A stretch of 8,946 bases of DNA from Acholeplasmatales bacterium. GTDB lineage: Bacteria; Bacillota_I; Bacilli_A; Acholeplasmatales; Anaeroplasmataceae. The notes under the pieces are model-generated. The model was not told the origin of the DNA. It worked only from the letters and a program-made list of their open reading frames with translations, and searched no databases. Below, piece after piece: positions 1 through 5,359 of this stretch. Position numbers and translations under genes: made by a program. The number at the start of each line of letters is the position of its first letter. Position 1 is the stretch's first letter. The DNA lies in NCBI GenBank assembly GCA_024690445.1, contig JAILPD010000096.1:1-8946 (forward strand), written 5' to 3'.

Positions 1-513
1 CCTTATGTCATAGGACCCGGTATTAAAACAGGTTTAAATATTAAAATTGATAATCCTCAAACATTAGGCTCAGATAGAGTTTGTGATGCTGTATGCGTAA
101 TTGAAGAATATAAGGTTCCTGCAATTATTATTGATATGGGAACAGCTACTACAATCTCTGTTATTGATAAAAATAAGAATCATATCGGTGGTATGATTAT
201 TCCTGGTATTAAAACATCATTAGATTCTTTATCAACAAACGCATCTCAATTACCTTATATTTCATTAGATGATCCAAAGGTATTAATTGGTAAAAATACA
301 ATTGATTGTATGAAAAGTGGAATCATCTATGGTAATGTTGCGTTAGTAGATGGCTTAATTGATAGAATAAAAGAAGAATTAGATGAAGATTATGTAGTAA
401 TAGCCACAGGTGGCTTATCTAAATTAGTCATTAAGCATTCTAAGCATAATATCATTTATGATGAGAATTTATTATTAAAGGGATTATATTATATTTATAA
501 GAAAAATAATTAA
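1..513 (+). CDS. coaX: Type III pantothenate kinase (5' end outside window)
   Basis: CoaX phosphorylates pantothenate with ATP, the first step of coenzyme A synthesis in the cytoplasm. The open frame runs from base 1 without an upstream start, so the gene begins outside the window; the ATG at 136 is internal. About 170 C-terminal residues are visible of a family usually near 255. Seen: the pantothenate-binding GxDR motif (GSDR, bases 67-78), the IIDMGTATT phosphate-binding strand (bases 127-150), the GGMIIPG loop shortly after, and the late ATGGLSKLV strand (about 403-429). The N-terminal DxGNT phosphate motif is not in the window. Family knowledge: type III enzymes form dimers, need a monovalent cation and are not feedback-inhibited by CoA. 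The gene ends in TAA and is followed directly by a hairpin terminator, so it is the last gene of its transcript. Its neighbour rpsP is on a separate promoter. Confidence 0.93.
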   Translation, partial: PYVIGPGIKTGLNIKIDNPQTLGSDRVCDAVCVIEEYKVPAIIIDMGTATTISVIDKNKNHIGGMIIPGIKTSLDSLSTNASQLPYISLDDPKVLIGKNTIDCMKSGIIYGNVALVDGLIDRIKEELDEDYVVIATGGLSKLVIKHSKHNIIYDENLLLKGLYYIYKKNN

Positions 514-518
514 TTATA

Positions 519-552
519 GCTGTCAAGAAAAAATGCTTGACAGCACTTTTTT
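519..552 (+). terminator. Intrinsic terminator of coaX
   Basis: A perfect 9-bp stem (GCTGTCAAG, 519-527, with CTTGACAGC, 536-544) closes an 8-base A-rich loop and is followed after two bases by six T (547-552). It starts five bases after the coaX stop codon. The 3' arm of the stem also contains TTGACA, used as the -35 box of the next promoter. Confidence 0.9.
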
Positions 553-564
553 ATATGATATAAT
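537..564 (+). promoter_or_regulatory. Sigma-A promoter of rpsP-khpA, overlapping the coaX terminator
   Basis: An exact -35 TTGACA (537-542), a 16-bp spacer and an exact -10 TATAAT (559-564) preceded by an extended -10 TG (556-557). The predicted start of transcription is near 571, giving a leader of about 32 bases that contains the AAAGGAGAG ribosome site (587-595). The match to consensus is complete in both boxes, as expected for a ribosomal protein gene. The -35 box and the spacer T-run are also the terminator of the gene upstream. Confidence 0.87.
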
Positions 565-602
565 TATTTCGTATTGTATATTTTATAAAGGAGAGTATTA
601 CT

Positions 603-848
603 ATGGTTAAAATTAGATTACAAAGATTTGGTGCTCACAAGGCTCCTAAATATCGTATTGTTGCTGCAGATTCAAGAAGCCCTCGTGATGGCAAGTTCTT
701 AGAGATTTTAGGTACTTATAATCCTAAGACAAACCCTGCTGAGGTTACTTTAGATGCTGAAAAGATTAAGGCTTGGATTGCAAAAGGTGCTCAGCCAACA
801 ATTACTGTTAAGAACATTTTAGTAGCAAATAACGTTATCTCTAAGTAA
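603..848 (+). CDS. rpsP: Small ribosomal subunit protein bS16
   Basis: S16 binds 16S rRNA in the body of the 30S subunit and helps its assembly. The 81-residue product is a full-length match to the family: it opens with [19 protein letters not shown], the classic S16 N-terminal signature, followed by the [16 protein letters not shown] stretch and the GAQPT turn near residue 62. The ATG at 603 has an AAAGGAGAG site about 8-9 bases upstream, so the start is clear. The gene is first in a two-gene unit with khpA, whose ribosome site begins at the rpsP stop codon. Codon use is less AT-skewed than in the neighbours (GCT, GGT, CGT and AAG are frequent), as expected for a highly expressed gene. Confidence 0.98.
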   Translation: MVKIRLQRFGAHKAPKYRIVAADSRSPRDGKFLEILGTYNPKTNPAEVTLDAEKIKAWIAKGAQPTITVKNILVANNVISK

Positions 849-854
849 GAGGTG
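847..854 (+). promoter_or_regulatory. Ribosome binding site that sets the khpA start
   Basis: AAGAGGTG lies 5 bases before the ATG at 860 and overlaps the in-frame GTG at 854. A site cannot serve a start codon it overlaps, so ATG 860 is the better start. The site also overlaps the last two bases of the rpsP stop codon, which suggests coupled translation of the pair. Confidence 0.7.
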
Positions 855-859
855 TGGCT

Positions 860-1105
860 ATGATAAAGTTTGAAGAGTTAATTGAAAGCTTAATTCTTCC
901 TTTAGTTGCATATCCAGAGGATGTTGAGATTATTAAGGTTAAGGAAGAAGGAGAGAACCTTGAATATAAGGTTTTAGTAAATTCTTCTGACTTAGGCCGT
1001 GTAATCGGTAAGGGTGGCAGTCTAGCTAAGGCAATTAGAACTGTGCTTTATGCTGGTGCCTCTAAGGAAGGAAAAAGAATACATCTAGATATCGATGGCA
1101 AATAG
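860..1105 (+). CDS. khpA: KH-domain RNA-binding protein KhpA
   Basis: KhpA is a small single-KH-domain RNA-binding protein of Gram-positive bacteria that works with the larger KhpB. In streptococci and relatives the pair affects cell elongation and division through RNA. From ATG 860 the protein has 81 residues, the usual length. The KH fold is recognisable by the GKGG loop (residues 50-53, in the context GRVIGKGGSLAKAIRTVL), which contacts RNA, with beta strands on either side (EYKVLV before, RIHLDI after). A longer 83-residue reading from GTG 854 is possible but collides with the ribosome site. It is co-transcribed with rpsP, the conserved Firmicutes arrangement (ylqC of Bacillus), and is followed four bases later by a terminator. 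The target RNAs cannot be inferred from the sequence. Confidence 0.93.
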   Translation: MIKFEELIESLILPLVAYPEDVEIIKVKEEGENLEYKVLVNSSDLGRVIGKGGSLAKAIRTVLYAGASKEGKRIHLDIDGK

Positions 1106-1109
1106 TTCT

Positions 1110-1132
1110 AAAGAGGCTTAAGCCTCTTTTTT
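1110..1132 (+). terminator. Intrinsic terminator of rpsP-khpA
   Basis: A 20-base perfect palindrome (AAAGAGGC, TTAA loop, GCCTCTTT; 1110-1129) runs into a T tract (1127-1132), four bases after the khpA stop. It separates the rpsP-khpA unit from rimM, which is normally in the same operon in Bacillus-type genomes. Confidence 0.9.
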
Positions 1133-1133
1133 G

Positions 1134-1162
1134 TTTATATTTAAGATGAATTGTTATATAAT
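1134..1162 (+). promoter_or_regulatory. Probable promoter of the rimM-trmD-malQ-holA unit
   Basis: An exact -10 TATAAT (1157-1162) stands 17 bp after a weak -35, TTTATA (1134-1139, four of six consensus bases). The predicted transcript starts near 1169, about 29 bases before the rimM ATG. It begins one base after the upstream terminator's T tract, so the order is terminator then promoter. The weak -35 suggests lower output than the rpsP promoter. Confidence 0.65.
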
Positions 1163-1177
1163 TTAAATATACTATGT

Positions 1178-1184
1178 AAAGGAG
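1178..1184 (+). promoter_or_regulatory. rimM ribosome binding site with long spacing
   Basis: AAAGGAG is a strong Shine-Dalgarno match, but the gap to the only good start (ATG 1198) is 13 bases, well above the 5-10 seen for the other genes here. No better in-frame start lies between. It may weaken rimM translation relative to the downstream genes. Confidence 0.6.
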
Positions 1185-1197
1185 AATTTGCCGTTTT

Positions 1198-1692
1198 ATG
1201 AATTATTATAAATGTGGACATATAATGACAACTCATGGGCTAAAAGGTGCCTTAAAAGTCAAAAATTTAAGTGATTTTGATAGATTTCATAAGAACAGTA
1301 GATTATATATCCTATATAAGGATGAATATATTGAGGTAAATGTTAAGCAGGTTAGTACTCAAGATGATCATCTATTAGTTACATTTAAGGATTTAGAAGA
1401 TATTAATCTTGTTGAAAAATATAAGAATACTGATATTTATGTATCTGAATTAGATAGAGTAAATGAATTAGATGAAAATGAGTATTATTATTCTGATTTA
1501 GTTGGTAAAAAGGTTATTAATCAGAATAGCGAGATAAGAGGAATTGTAAAGGAAGTAAGAGAATATCCAGTATGTCATTATTTAGTTATTGGCTATAATG
1601 ATAAGGATGTATTAATTCCTTTCCAAGAAAAATTTGTTAAAGAGGTTAATAATGATTCAATCATTATTGATGAAATTGAAGGGTTGTTTTAA
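1198..1692 (+). CDS. rimM: Ribosome maturation factor RimM
   Basis: RimM binds ribosomal protein S19 and helps fold the 3' (head) domain of 16S rRNA during 30S assembly. The 164-residue protein is slightly short for the family (about 165-180) but complete. The N-terminal RimM barrel carries the usual motif THGLKGALKV (residues 12-21), and the C-terminal PRC-barrel starts near residue 95 (YYYSDLVGKKV) and ends with the standard LIPFQEKFVKEV and EGLF elements. It is the first gene of its unit and is followed by trmD after two bases; rimM-trmD adjacency is conserved in most bacteria. The product is rich in Asp, Glu, Asn, Tyr and Lys, reflecting the base composition. The start rests on the only in-frame ATG downstream of a strong but distant ribosome site. 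Confidence 0.96.
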   Translation: MNYYKCGHIMTTHGLKGALKVKNLSDFDRFHKNSRLYILYKDEYIEVNVKQVSTQDDHLLVTFKDLEDINLVEKYKNTDIYVSELDRVNELDENEYYYSDLVGKKVINQNSEIRGIVKEVREYPVCHYLVIGYNDKDVLIPFQEKFVKEVNNDSIIIDEIEGLF

Positions 1693-1694
1693 TT

Positions 1695-2423
1695 TTGAAA
1701 ATAAAAATATTAACATTGTTTCCTAATATGTTTAATGGGTTCTTATCTGAATCAATCATTAAACGTAGTATAGACAAGAATGTAGTTGAAATTGAATTAA
1801 TAGATTATAGAGCCTATAGTAATGATAAGCATAATCATGTTGACGATACACCATGTGGTGGTGGAGCTGGTATGGTAATTAAATGTGATGTCATCGATAG
1901 AGCCTTAAAGGCTAATAGAGGTCCTAATTCATATGTTTGCTTAATGACTCCACAGGGAAGACCATATAAGCAAGAAATGGCCATAGAATTATCTAAGAAG
2001 GAAGAAATAATTTTAGTATGTGGTCATTATGAGGGCTTTGATGAAAGAGTTAGAGATTATGTTGATGATGAATTATCTATTGGTGATTTTGTCTTAACTG
2101 GTGGTGAGGTACCAGCAATGGCAATATCTGATTCAATTATTAGATTATTAGATGATGCTATTACTAAAGAATCACATGAGGATGATTCATTTTCATATGG
2201 TCTTTTAGAATATCCTCAATATACAAGACCAATTGAATATAATGGTAAATCTGTACCTGAGGTTTTATTAAATGGTAATCATAAATTAATTAGAGAATAT
2301 CATTTAAAGGAAGCCTTAAGAAAAACTTTATTAAGAAGACCAGATTTACTTATTAATAGAGAATTAACTAAAGAAGAGGCTAAGCTTTTAGCAGAAGTAA
2401 AAAAGGAGGAAGGATTAGAATGA
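1695..2423 (+). CDS. trmD: tRNA (guanine-N1-)-methyltransferase TrmD
   Basis: TrmD makes m1G37 next to the anticodon using S-adenosylmethionine, preventing +1 frameshifts; it acts as a SPOUT-fold dimer with a trefoil knot. The 242-residue length is typical. Visible motifs: GGGAGM (55-60), MTPQGRP (84-90), CGHYEG (109-114) and SIGDFVLTGGE (128-138), which form the knotted SAM pocket. Arg150 and Asp164 (in DDSF) match the Arg and general-base Asp known as essential in characterised TrmD, and the TRP after them is conserved. The start is TTG at 1695, two bases after the rimM stop; AAGGG (1679-1683) inside rimM is its ribosome site. The TGA stop overlaps the malQ ATG (ATGA). Normal length at this TGA is the window's evidence that TGA is not read as Trp. 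The usual next gene, rplS, is absent. Confidence 0.98.
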   Translation: MKIKILTLFPNMFNGFLSESIIKRSIDKNVVEIELIDYRAYSNDKHNHVDDTPCGGGAGMVIKCDVIDRALKANRGPNSYVCLMTPQGRPYKQEMAIELSKKEEIILVCGHYEGFDERVRDYVDDELSIGDFVLTGGEVPAMAISDSIIRLLDDAITKESHEDDSFSYGLLEYPQYTRPIEYNGKSVPEVLLNGNHKLIREYHLKEALRKTLLRRPDLLINRELTKEEAKLLAEVKKEEGLE

Positions 2424-3886
2424 AAGAAGCGGGAATTTTACTTCATATTTCATCACTTCCTGGAAAATATGGAGTAGGCACATTAGGAAAATGTGCTTAT
2501 GATTTTGTAGATTTTTTAAAAAAGTCTGGTCAAAAGATATGGCAAATATTACCAATAGGACCAACTTCTTATGGTGATTCTCCATATTCTTCTACAAGTG
2601 CTTTTGCTTATAACCCTTATTTTATTGATTTAGATTTATTAGTAGAAGATGGCCTATTAGAGGCAATTGATCTACCAGTTTCATATCCAGTAAATAGAGT
2701 TAATTATGATTATTTATTTAATTATAAATATCCATTATTACATAAGGCATATTTAAAATCTGAGATTTATGAAAAAGAATTTGAAAAGTTCATTATAGAA
2801 AATGATGATTGGTTAAATGATTATGCTATGTTTGTAGCTATTAAAGAATGGCAAAATAATTTACCTTGGTATGAATGGTATGATAATGAAAGAAAAAGAA
2901 ATAAGGATTCTTTAAGATGGCTTACTGAGGAATTTAAAAAGGATAGAATTAGAGAAATTAAATTTTATCAATTCTTATTCTATAAGCAATTTATTAAATT
3001 AAAAAAATATGCTAATAAAAATGGTATTTCTATTATGGGTGATATGCCAATTTATTGTGCATATGATTCCGCAGATGTATGGGCAAATCCAAAAGATTTC
3101 CAATTAGATGATGATTTAAAGCCTAAGGGTGTTGCTGGATGTCCACCTGACTTTTTCTCAGCTGATGGTCAGCTATGGGGTAACCCATTATATGACTGGG
3201 CTAAGATGAAAAAGGATGGATATAAATTTTGGGTTAGAAGAGTTAAGCATTCATTTAAGCTTTATGATATTTTAAGAATAGATCATTTTAGAGGCTTTGC
3301 CGGATATTATAGTATCCCATATGGAGATTCAACTGCTAGAAATGGACATTGGGAGGTAGGCCCTGGCTATGATTTATTTAAAGCAATTAATAAGTCAGTT
3401 CCAAATGCTAGAATAGTTGCGGAAAATTTAGGATTTTTAACAGATGATGTAACAAAGCTATTAAAGAAGTGTGGATATCCTGGAATGAATATTTTCCAAT
3501 TTGAGCTCGGAGATGGAAAGAAGGCTCCAATTAAGAAGGGCTTTAAGGAAAATAATGTATTCTATACAGGTACTCATGATAATCAGACATTAATGAGCTT
3601 TTATCATCAACAGCCCAAGCTTTATAAAAAGCTTATTGATGATGTGTGTGATATTAAATTCTTAGATAAGCCTAATTTAAAAATTATTGAATATGCGATG
3701 AATACAAATTGTGATATTGTAATAATACCTATTCAGGATTATTTAGGATTATCAGATGATATTGGTAGAATGAATTTGCCATCTACAGTATCAAATTCAA
3801 ATTGGAGCTATATTTCAAGAGATTTTGATTATAGCGATGATTTAGCGAAATATATTAATAAAATAACTAAGGCTAGTGGCAGATAG
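2420..3886 (+). CDS. malQ: 4-alpha-glucanotransferase (amylomaltase, GH77)
   Basis: MalQ transfers segments of alpha-1,4-glucan between chains and releases glucose, in cytoplasmic maltodextrin or glycogen use. The 488-residue length and motif order fit GH77: SSLPGKYGVGTLG near the N terminus, the substrate loop GDSPYSSTSAFAYNPYFI, the nucleophile Asp288 in LRIDHFRGF, the acid/base Glu335 in VAENLG, and the stabilising Asp387 in THDN. All three carboxylates are present, so the enzyme should be active. No signal peptide is seen. The ATG overlaps the trmD stop by four bases and has an excellent AAGGAGG site (2403-2409), suggesting translational coupling. Its place between trmD and holA is unusual: no other glucan gene is visible, and expression appears tied to a translation/replication transcript. 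Codon use resembles its neighbours, so recent transfer is not indicated. Confidence 0.97.
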   Translation: MKEAGILLHISSLPGKYGVGTLGKCAYDFVDFLKKSGQKIWQILPIGPTSYGDSPYSSTSAFAYNPYFIDLDLLVEDGLLEAIDLPVSYPVNRVNYDYLFNYKYPLLHKAYLKSEIYEKEFEKFIIENDDWLNDYAMFVAIKEWQNNLPWYEWYDNERKRNKDSLRWLTEEFKKDRIREIKFYQFLFYKQFIKLKKYANKNGISIMGDMPIYCAYDSADVWANPKDFQLDDDLKPKGVAGCPPDFFSADGQLWGNPLYDWAKMKKDGYKFWVRRVKHSFKLYDILRIDHFRGFAGYYSIPYGDSTARNGHWEVGPGYDLFKAINKSVPNARIVAENLGFLTDDVTKLLKKCGYPGMNIFQFELGDGKKAPIKKGFKENNVFYTGTHDNQTLMSFYHQQPKLYKKLIDDVCDIKFLDKPNLKIIEYAMNTNCDIVIIPIQDYLGLSDDIGRMNLPSTVSNSNWSYISRDFDYSDDLAKYINKITKASGR

Positions 3887-3897
3887 AAGGTGAGATT

Positions 3898-4824
3898 GTG
3901 GTAAGCTATTTCTTATCAACTGATGATTATTCGGTTGGAGCTAAAAAAATAGAAGAAATAAAAAAGGGAATAAAGGGAAGCTTTGATGAAGTATATTATG
4001 ATTTAGATGAAGATTCTGTTTATGATATTATTAATGAGCTTACTACAGTTTCATTATTTGATGAGCCTAAGGTAATAATTGTTAAAAGCGCTGAAGAATT
4101 AAAAAATGTAAGCGAAAATGGACTTAAGGAATTATTATCAAGCATGGCTGATTATAATTCAACTAATGTATTAATTGGCATTACAACAGTTGGATATGAT
4201 TTTAATGATTCTATATTTAGTCAATTAAAAAAATATGCATCATTTATTGATATAAAAGTAAAAAATATCTCTCTTGATGAATATGCAAAACAAAAATTTG
4301 AAGAAGAAGGATATGAAATACCAGCTGATGTATTATCACTTCTTGTTAGCTATTGTGATAATTTAACATTAGTTGATTCATCTATTGAGATTTTAAAATG
4401 TTATAAGACTGAAACTAAGAAAATAACAAAGGAAGACGTATTAAAGATGATTCCTAAGCCTTTAGAGGATAAAGGCTATGAATTAACTAACGCCGTATTA
4501 AGAGGAGATAAAAAGCGTATTTTTGAAATCTATAATGATTTTAAAACAATTAACGCAGCCTCAAATTTAATTCCAATGTTATTATCTAAATTCCAGCAGC
4601 TTTATAATGTATATAATTTAGCTAGAGCTAATGTATCTCAAGAGGAGATAGCTAATCTATTTCAAGTAAAGCCTAATGTTGCTTATTATATGATTAAGGA
4701 TGCTAAGACTAAATCAATATATGATATTAAAAATAATATTGATTTATTAACTAAGCTAGATATGGATATTAAATCTGGAAAGATTGAATATGAAATAGGA
4801 ATTCAATTATACTTTTTAAGATAG
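3898..4824 (+). CDS. holA: DNA polymerase III subunit delta
   Basis: The delta subunit is the wrench of the clamp loader: it opens the beta sliding clamp so it can be placed on primed DNA. The 308 residues are somewhat short (often 330-350) but cover the whole family pattern: an N-terminal AAA+-like domain without a functional Walker A, the SLFDEPKVIIVKSAEEL block near residues 53-69 typical of delta, the lid region with LDEYAKQKFEEEG, and the helical C-terminal collar that ends IGIQLYFLR. The start is GTG at 3898 with AAGGTG (3887-3892) five bases upstream, in the short gap after malQ. It is the last gene of the rimM unit; its stop codon is part of the terminator hairpin. The convergent rpsT downstream is the same arrangement as in Bacillus (yqeN/rpsT), which supports the call. 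Confidence 0.93.
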   Translation: MVSYFLSTDDYSVGAKKIEEIKKGIKGSFDEVYYDLDEDSVYDIINELTTVSLFDEPKVIIVKSAEELKNVSENGLKELLSSMADYNSTNVLIGITTVGYDFNDSIFSQLKKYASFIDIKVKNISLDEYAKQKFEEEGYEIPADVLSLLVSYCDNLTLVDSSIEILKCYKTETKKITKEDVLKMIPKPLEDKGYELTNAVLRGDKKRIFEIYNDFKTINAASNLIPMLLSKFQQLYNVYNLARANVSQEEIANLFQVKPNVAYYMIKDAKTKSIYDIKNNIDLLTKLDMDIKSGKIEYEIGIQLYFLR

Positions 4825-4846
4825 GAGCAGAGGTGCTCCTTTTTTT
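4823..4846 (+). terminator. Intrinsic terminator of the rimM-holA unit
   Basis: The stem AGGAGCA (4823-4829) pairs with TGCTCCT (4834-4840) around a GAGG loop and is followed by a T run to 4846. The last two bases of the holA stop codon are the first bases of the stem. Confidence 0.88.
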
Positions 4847-4849
4847 AAT

Positions 4850-4882
4850 AGAAAATAAAAAACACCCTTAGGGTGTGTTTTT
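4850..4882 (-). terminator. Terminator of rpsT, possibly working in both directions
   Basis: ACACCC (4862-4867) pairs with GGGTGT (4871-4876) around a three-base loop. On the minus strand the hairpin is followed by a T-rich stretch (complement of 4852-4861), ending the rpsT transcript. On the plus strand GTTTTT follows, so it could back up the holA terminator just before it. Confidence 0.82.
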
Positions 4883-4900
4883 ATTACATTATCTATAAAA

Positions 4901-5161
4901 TTATAATGTGTTAACTGCCTTTGCTAACTCGGCCTTATGTCTAGCTACATAGTTCTTATGAACGATTCCCTTAGCCTGAGCCTTATCTAACTTAGAATAA
5001 GCAAAATTTAATGCAGCCTTAGCCTTTTCAGCGTCCTTAGCTTCTACAGCAGCATATACATTTTTCATTGCTGTCTTAAGTGCAGATTTGTATGATGCAT
5101 TGAATTGTCTAGCTTTTTCGTTTGTACGGATACGCTTAATTTGCTGTTTAATATTTGCCAT
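4901..5161 (-). CDS. rpsT: Small ribosomal subunit protein bS20
   Basis: S20 binds 16S rRNA early in 30S assembly and sits at the base of the body. The 86-residue, Lys/Ala-rich, all-helical protein is full length: it begins MANIKQQIKRIRTNEKARQ, close to the family N terminus, then the SALKTAMKNV helix and the KGIVHKNYVARHKAELAKAV C-terminal helix pair. The start ATG has a perfect anti-16S match (GGAGGTGA, complement of 5168-5175) at six bases. It is a single-gene unit on the minus strand with its own strong promoter and terminator. It converges on holA and diverges from the long helicase-like gene. Codon use is more GC-tolerant than in the long gene beside it, as expected for high expression. 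Confidence 0.97.
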   Translation of the reverse strand: MANIKQQIKRIRTNEKARQFNASYKSALKTAMKNVYAAVEAKDAEKAKAALNFAYSKLDKAQAKGIVHKNYVARHKAELAKAVNTL

Positions 5162-5196
5162 GAGTTTTCACCTCCAACATTCTACATGCAATCACA

Positions 5197-5225
5197 ATTA
5201 TATCATTAGGTCAAACATATTTCAA
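5197..5225 (-). promoter_or_regulatory. Strong promoter of rpsT with extended -10
   Basis: Read on the minus strand: -35 TTGAAA (5225-5220), a 17-bp spacer, then an exact TATAAT (5202-5197) preceded by TG (extended -10). The predicted start of transcription is near 5190, giving a leader of about 29 bases. The core TGATATAATT is identical to that of the rpsP promoter. Confidence 0.85.
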
Positions 5226-5247
5226 GAAAAAAATTAATTAATTAATT
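5226..5247 (-). promoter_or_regulatory. AT-rich element upstream of the rpsT -35 (UP-like)
   Basis: Immediately upstream of the -35 lies an A/T tract containing four tandem AATT units (5232-5247). This is the position where the alpha subunit of RNA polymerase contacts UP elements. Position and composition fit, but in so AT-rich a genome the stretch could be background. Confidence 0.4.
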
Positions 5248-5304
5248 TGGGTAAAAATGGCACTAAAAATTTAACAAAATATTACTGTCAAGCCCTATAT
5301 TTAA

Positions 5305-5328
5305 AAATATTATAATGCTATAATATTT
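5305..5328 (+). promoter_or_regulatory. Perfect 10-bp inverted repeat over the helicase-gene promoter
   Basis: AAATATTATA (5305-5314) and TATAATATTT (5319-5328) are exact reverse complements separated by ATGC. The repeat covers the proposed -10 box, so a dimeric repressor could sit here; no known operator is recognised. All stem pairs are A-T, so as an RNA hairpin it would be weak, and it lies upstream of the predicted transcript start. Confidence 0.45.
5316..5324 (+). promoter_or_regulatory. Probable extended -10 promoter of the helicase-like gene
   Basis: TGC followed by TATAAT (5319-5324) forms an extended -10. No convincing -35 is found 16-18 bp upstream, which extended -10 promoters can lack. 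The predicted start is near 5331, about 29 bases before the ATG. A second TATAAT (5311-5316) lies eight bases upstream and lacks both an extended -10 and a -35. Confidence 0.6.
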
Positions 5329-5359
5329 ACACTTGTTTGAAAAATTGGAGTTGAATAAA

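Noticed and set aside
136..138. ATG at 136 as the start of coaX
   Set aside because: The frame is open to base 1 and the upstream codons encode the conserved GSDR motif and the strand leading into DMGTATT, so this Met is internal.
854..856. GTG 854 as the khpA start
   Set aside because: It overlaps the ribosome site; ATG 860 has correct spacing and gives the usual 81-residue length.
5232..5247. AATT tetranucleotide repeat as a microsatellite or phase-variable tract
   Set aside because: Only four units, in an intergenic AT-rich area upstream of the -35; better read as a possible UP-like element or background composition.
5262..5291. Second minus-strand promoter for rpsT with exact -35 TTGACA (complement of 5286-5291)
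   Set aside because: No -10 better than four of six consensus bases lies 16-18 bp downstream, and the nearer promoter at 5197-5225 is much stronger.
5285..5292. CTGTCAAG shared with the coaX terminator stem (520-527) as a repeated regulatory box
   Set aside because: It is eight bases long and found without matching context; chance or a shared TTGACA-like element is enough to explain it.
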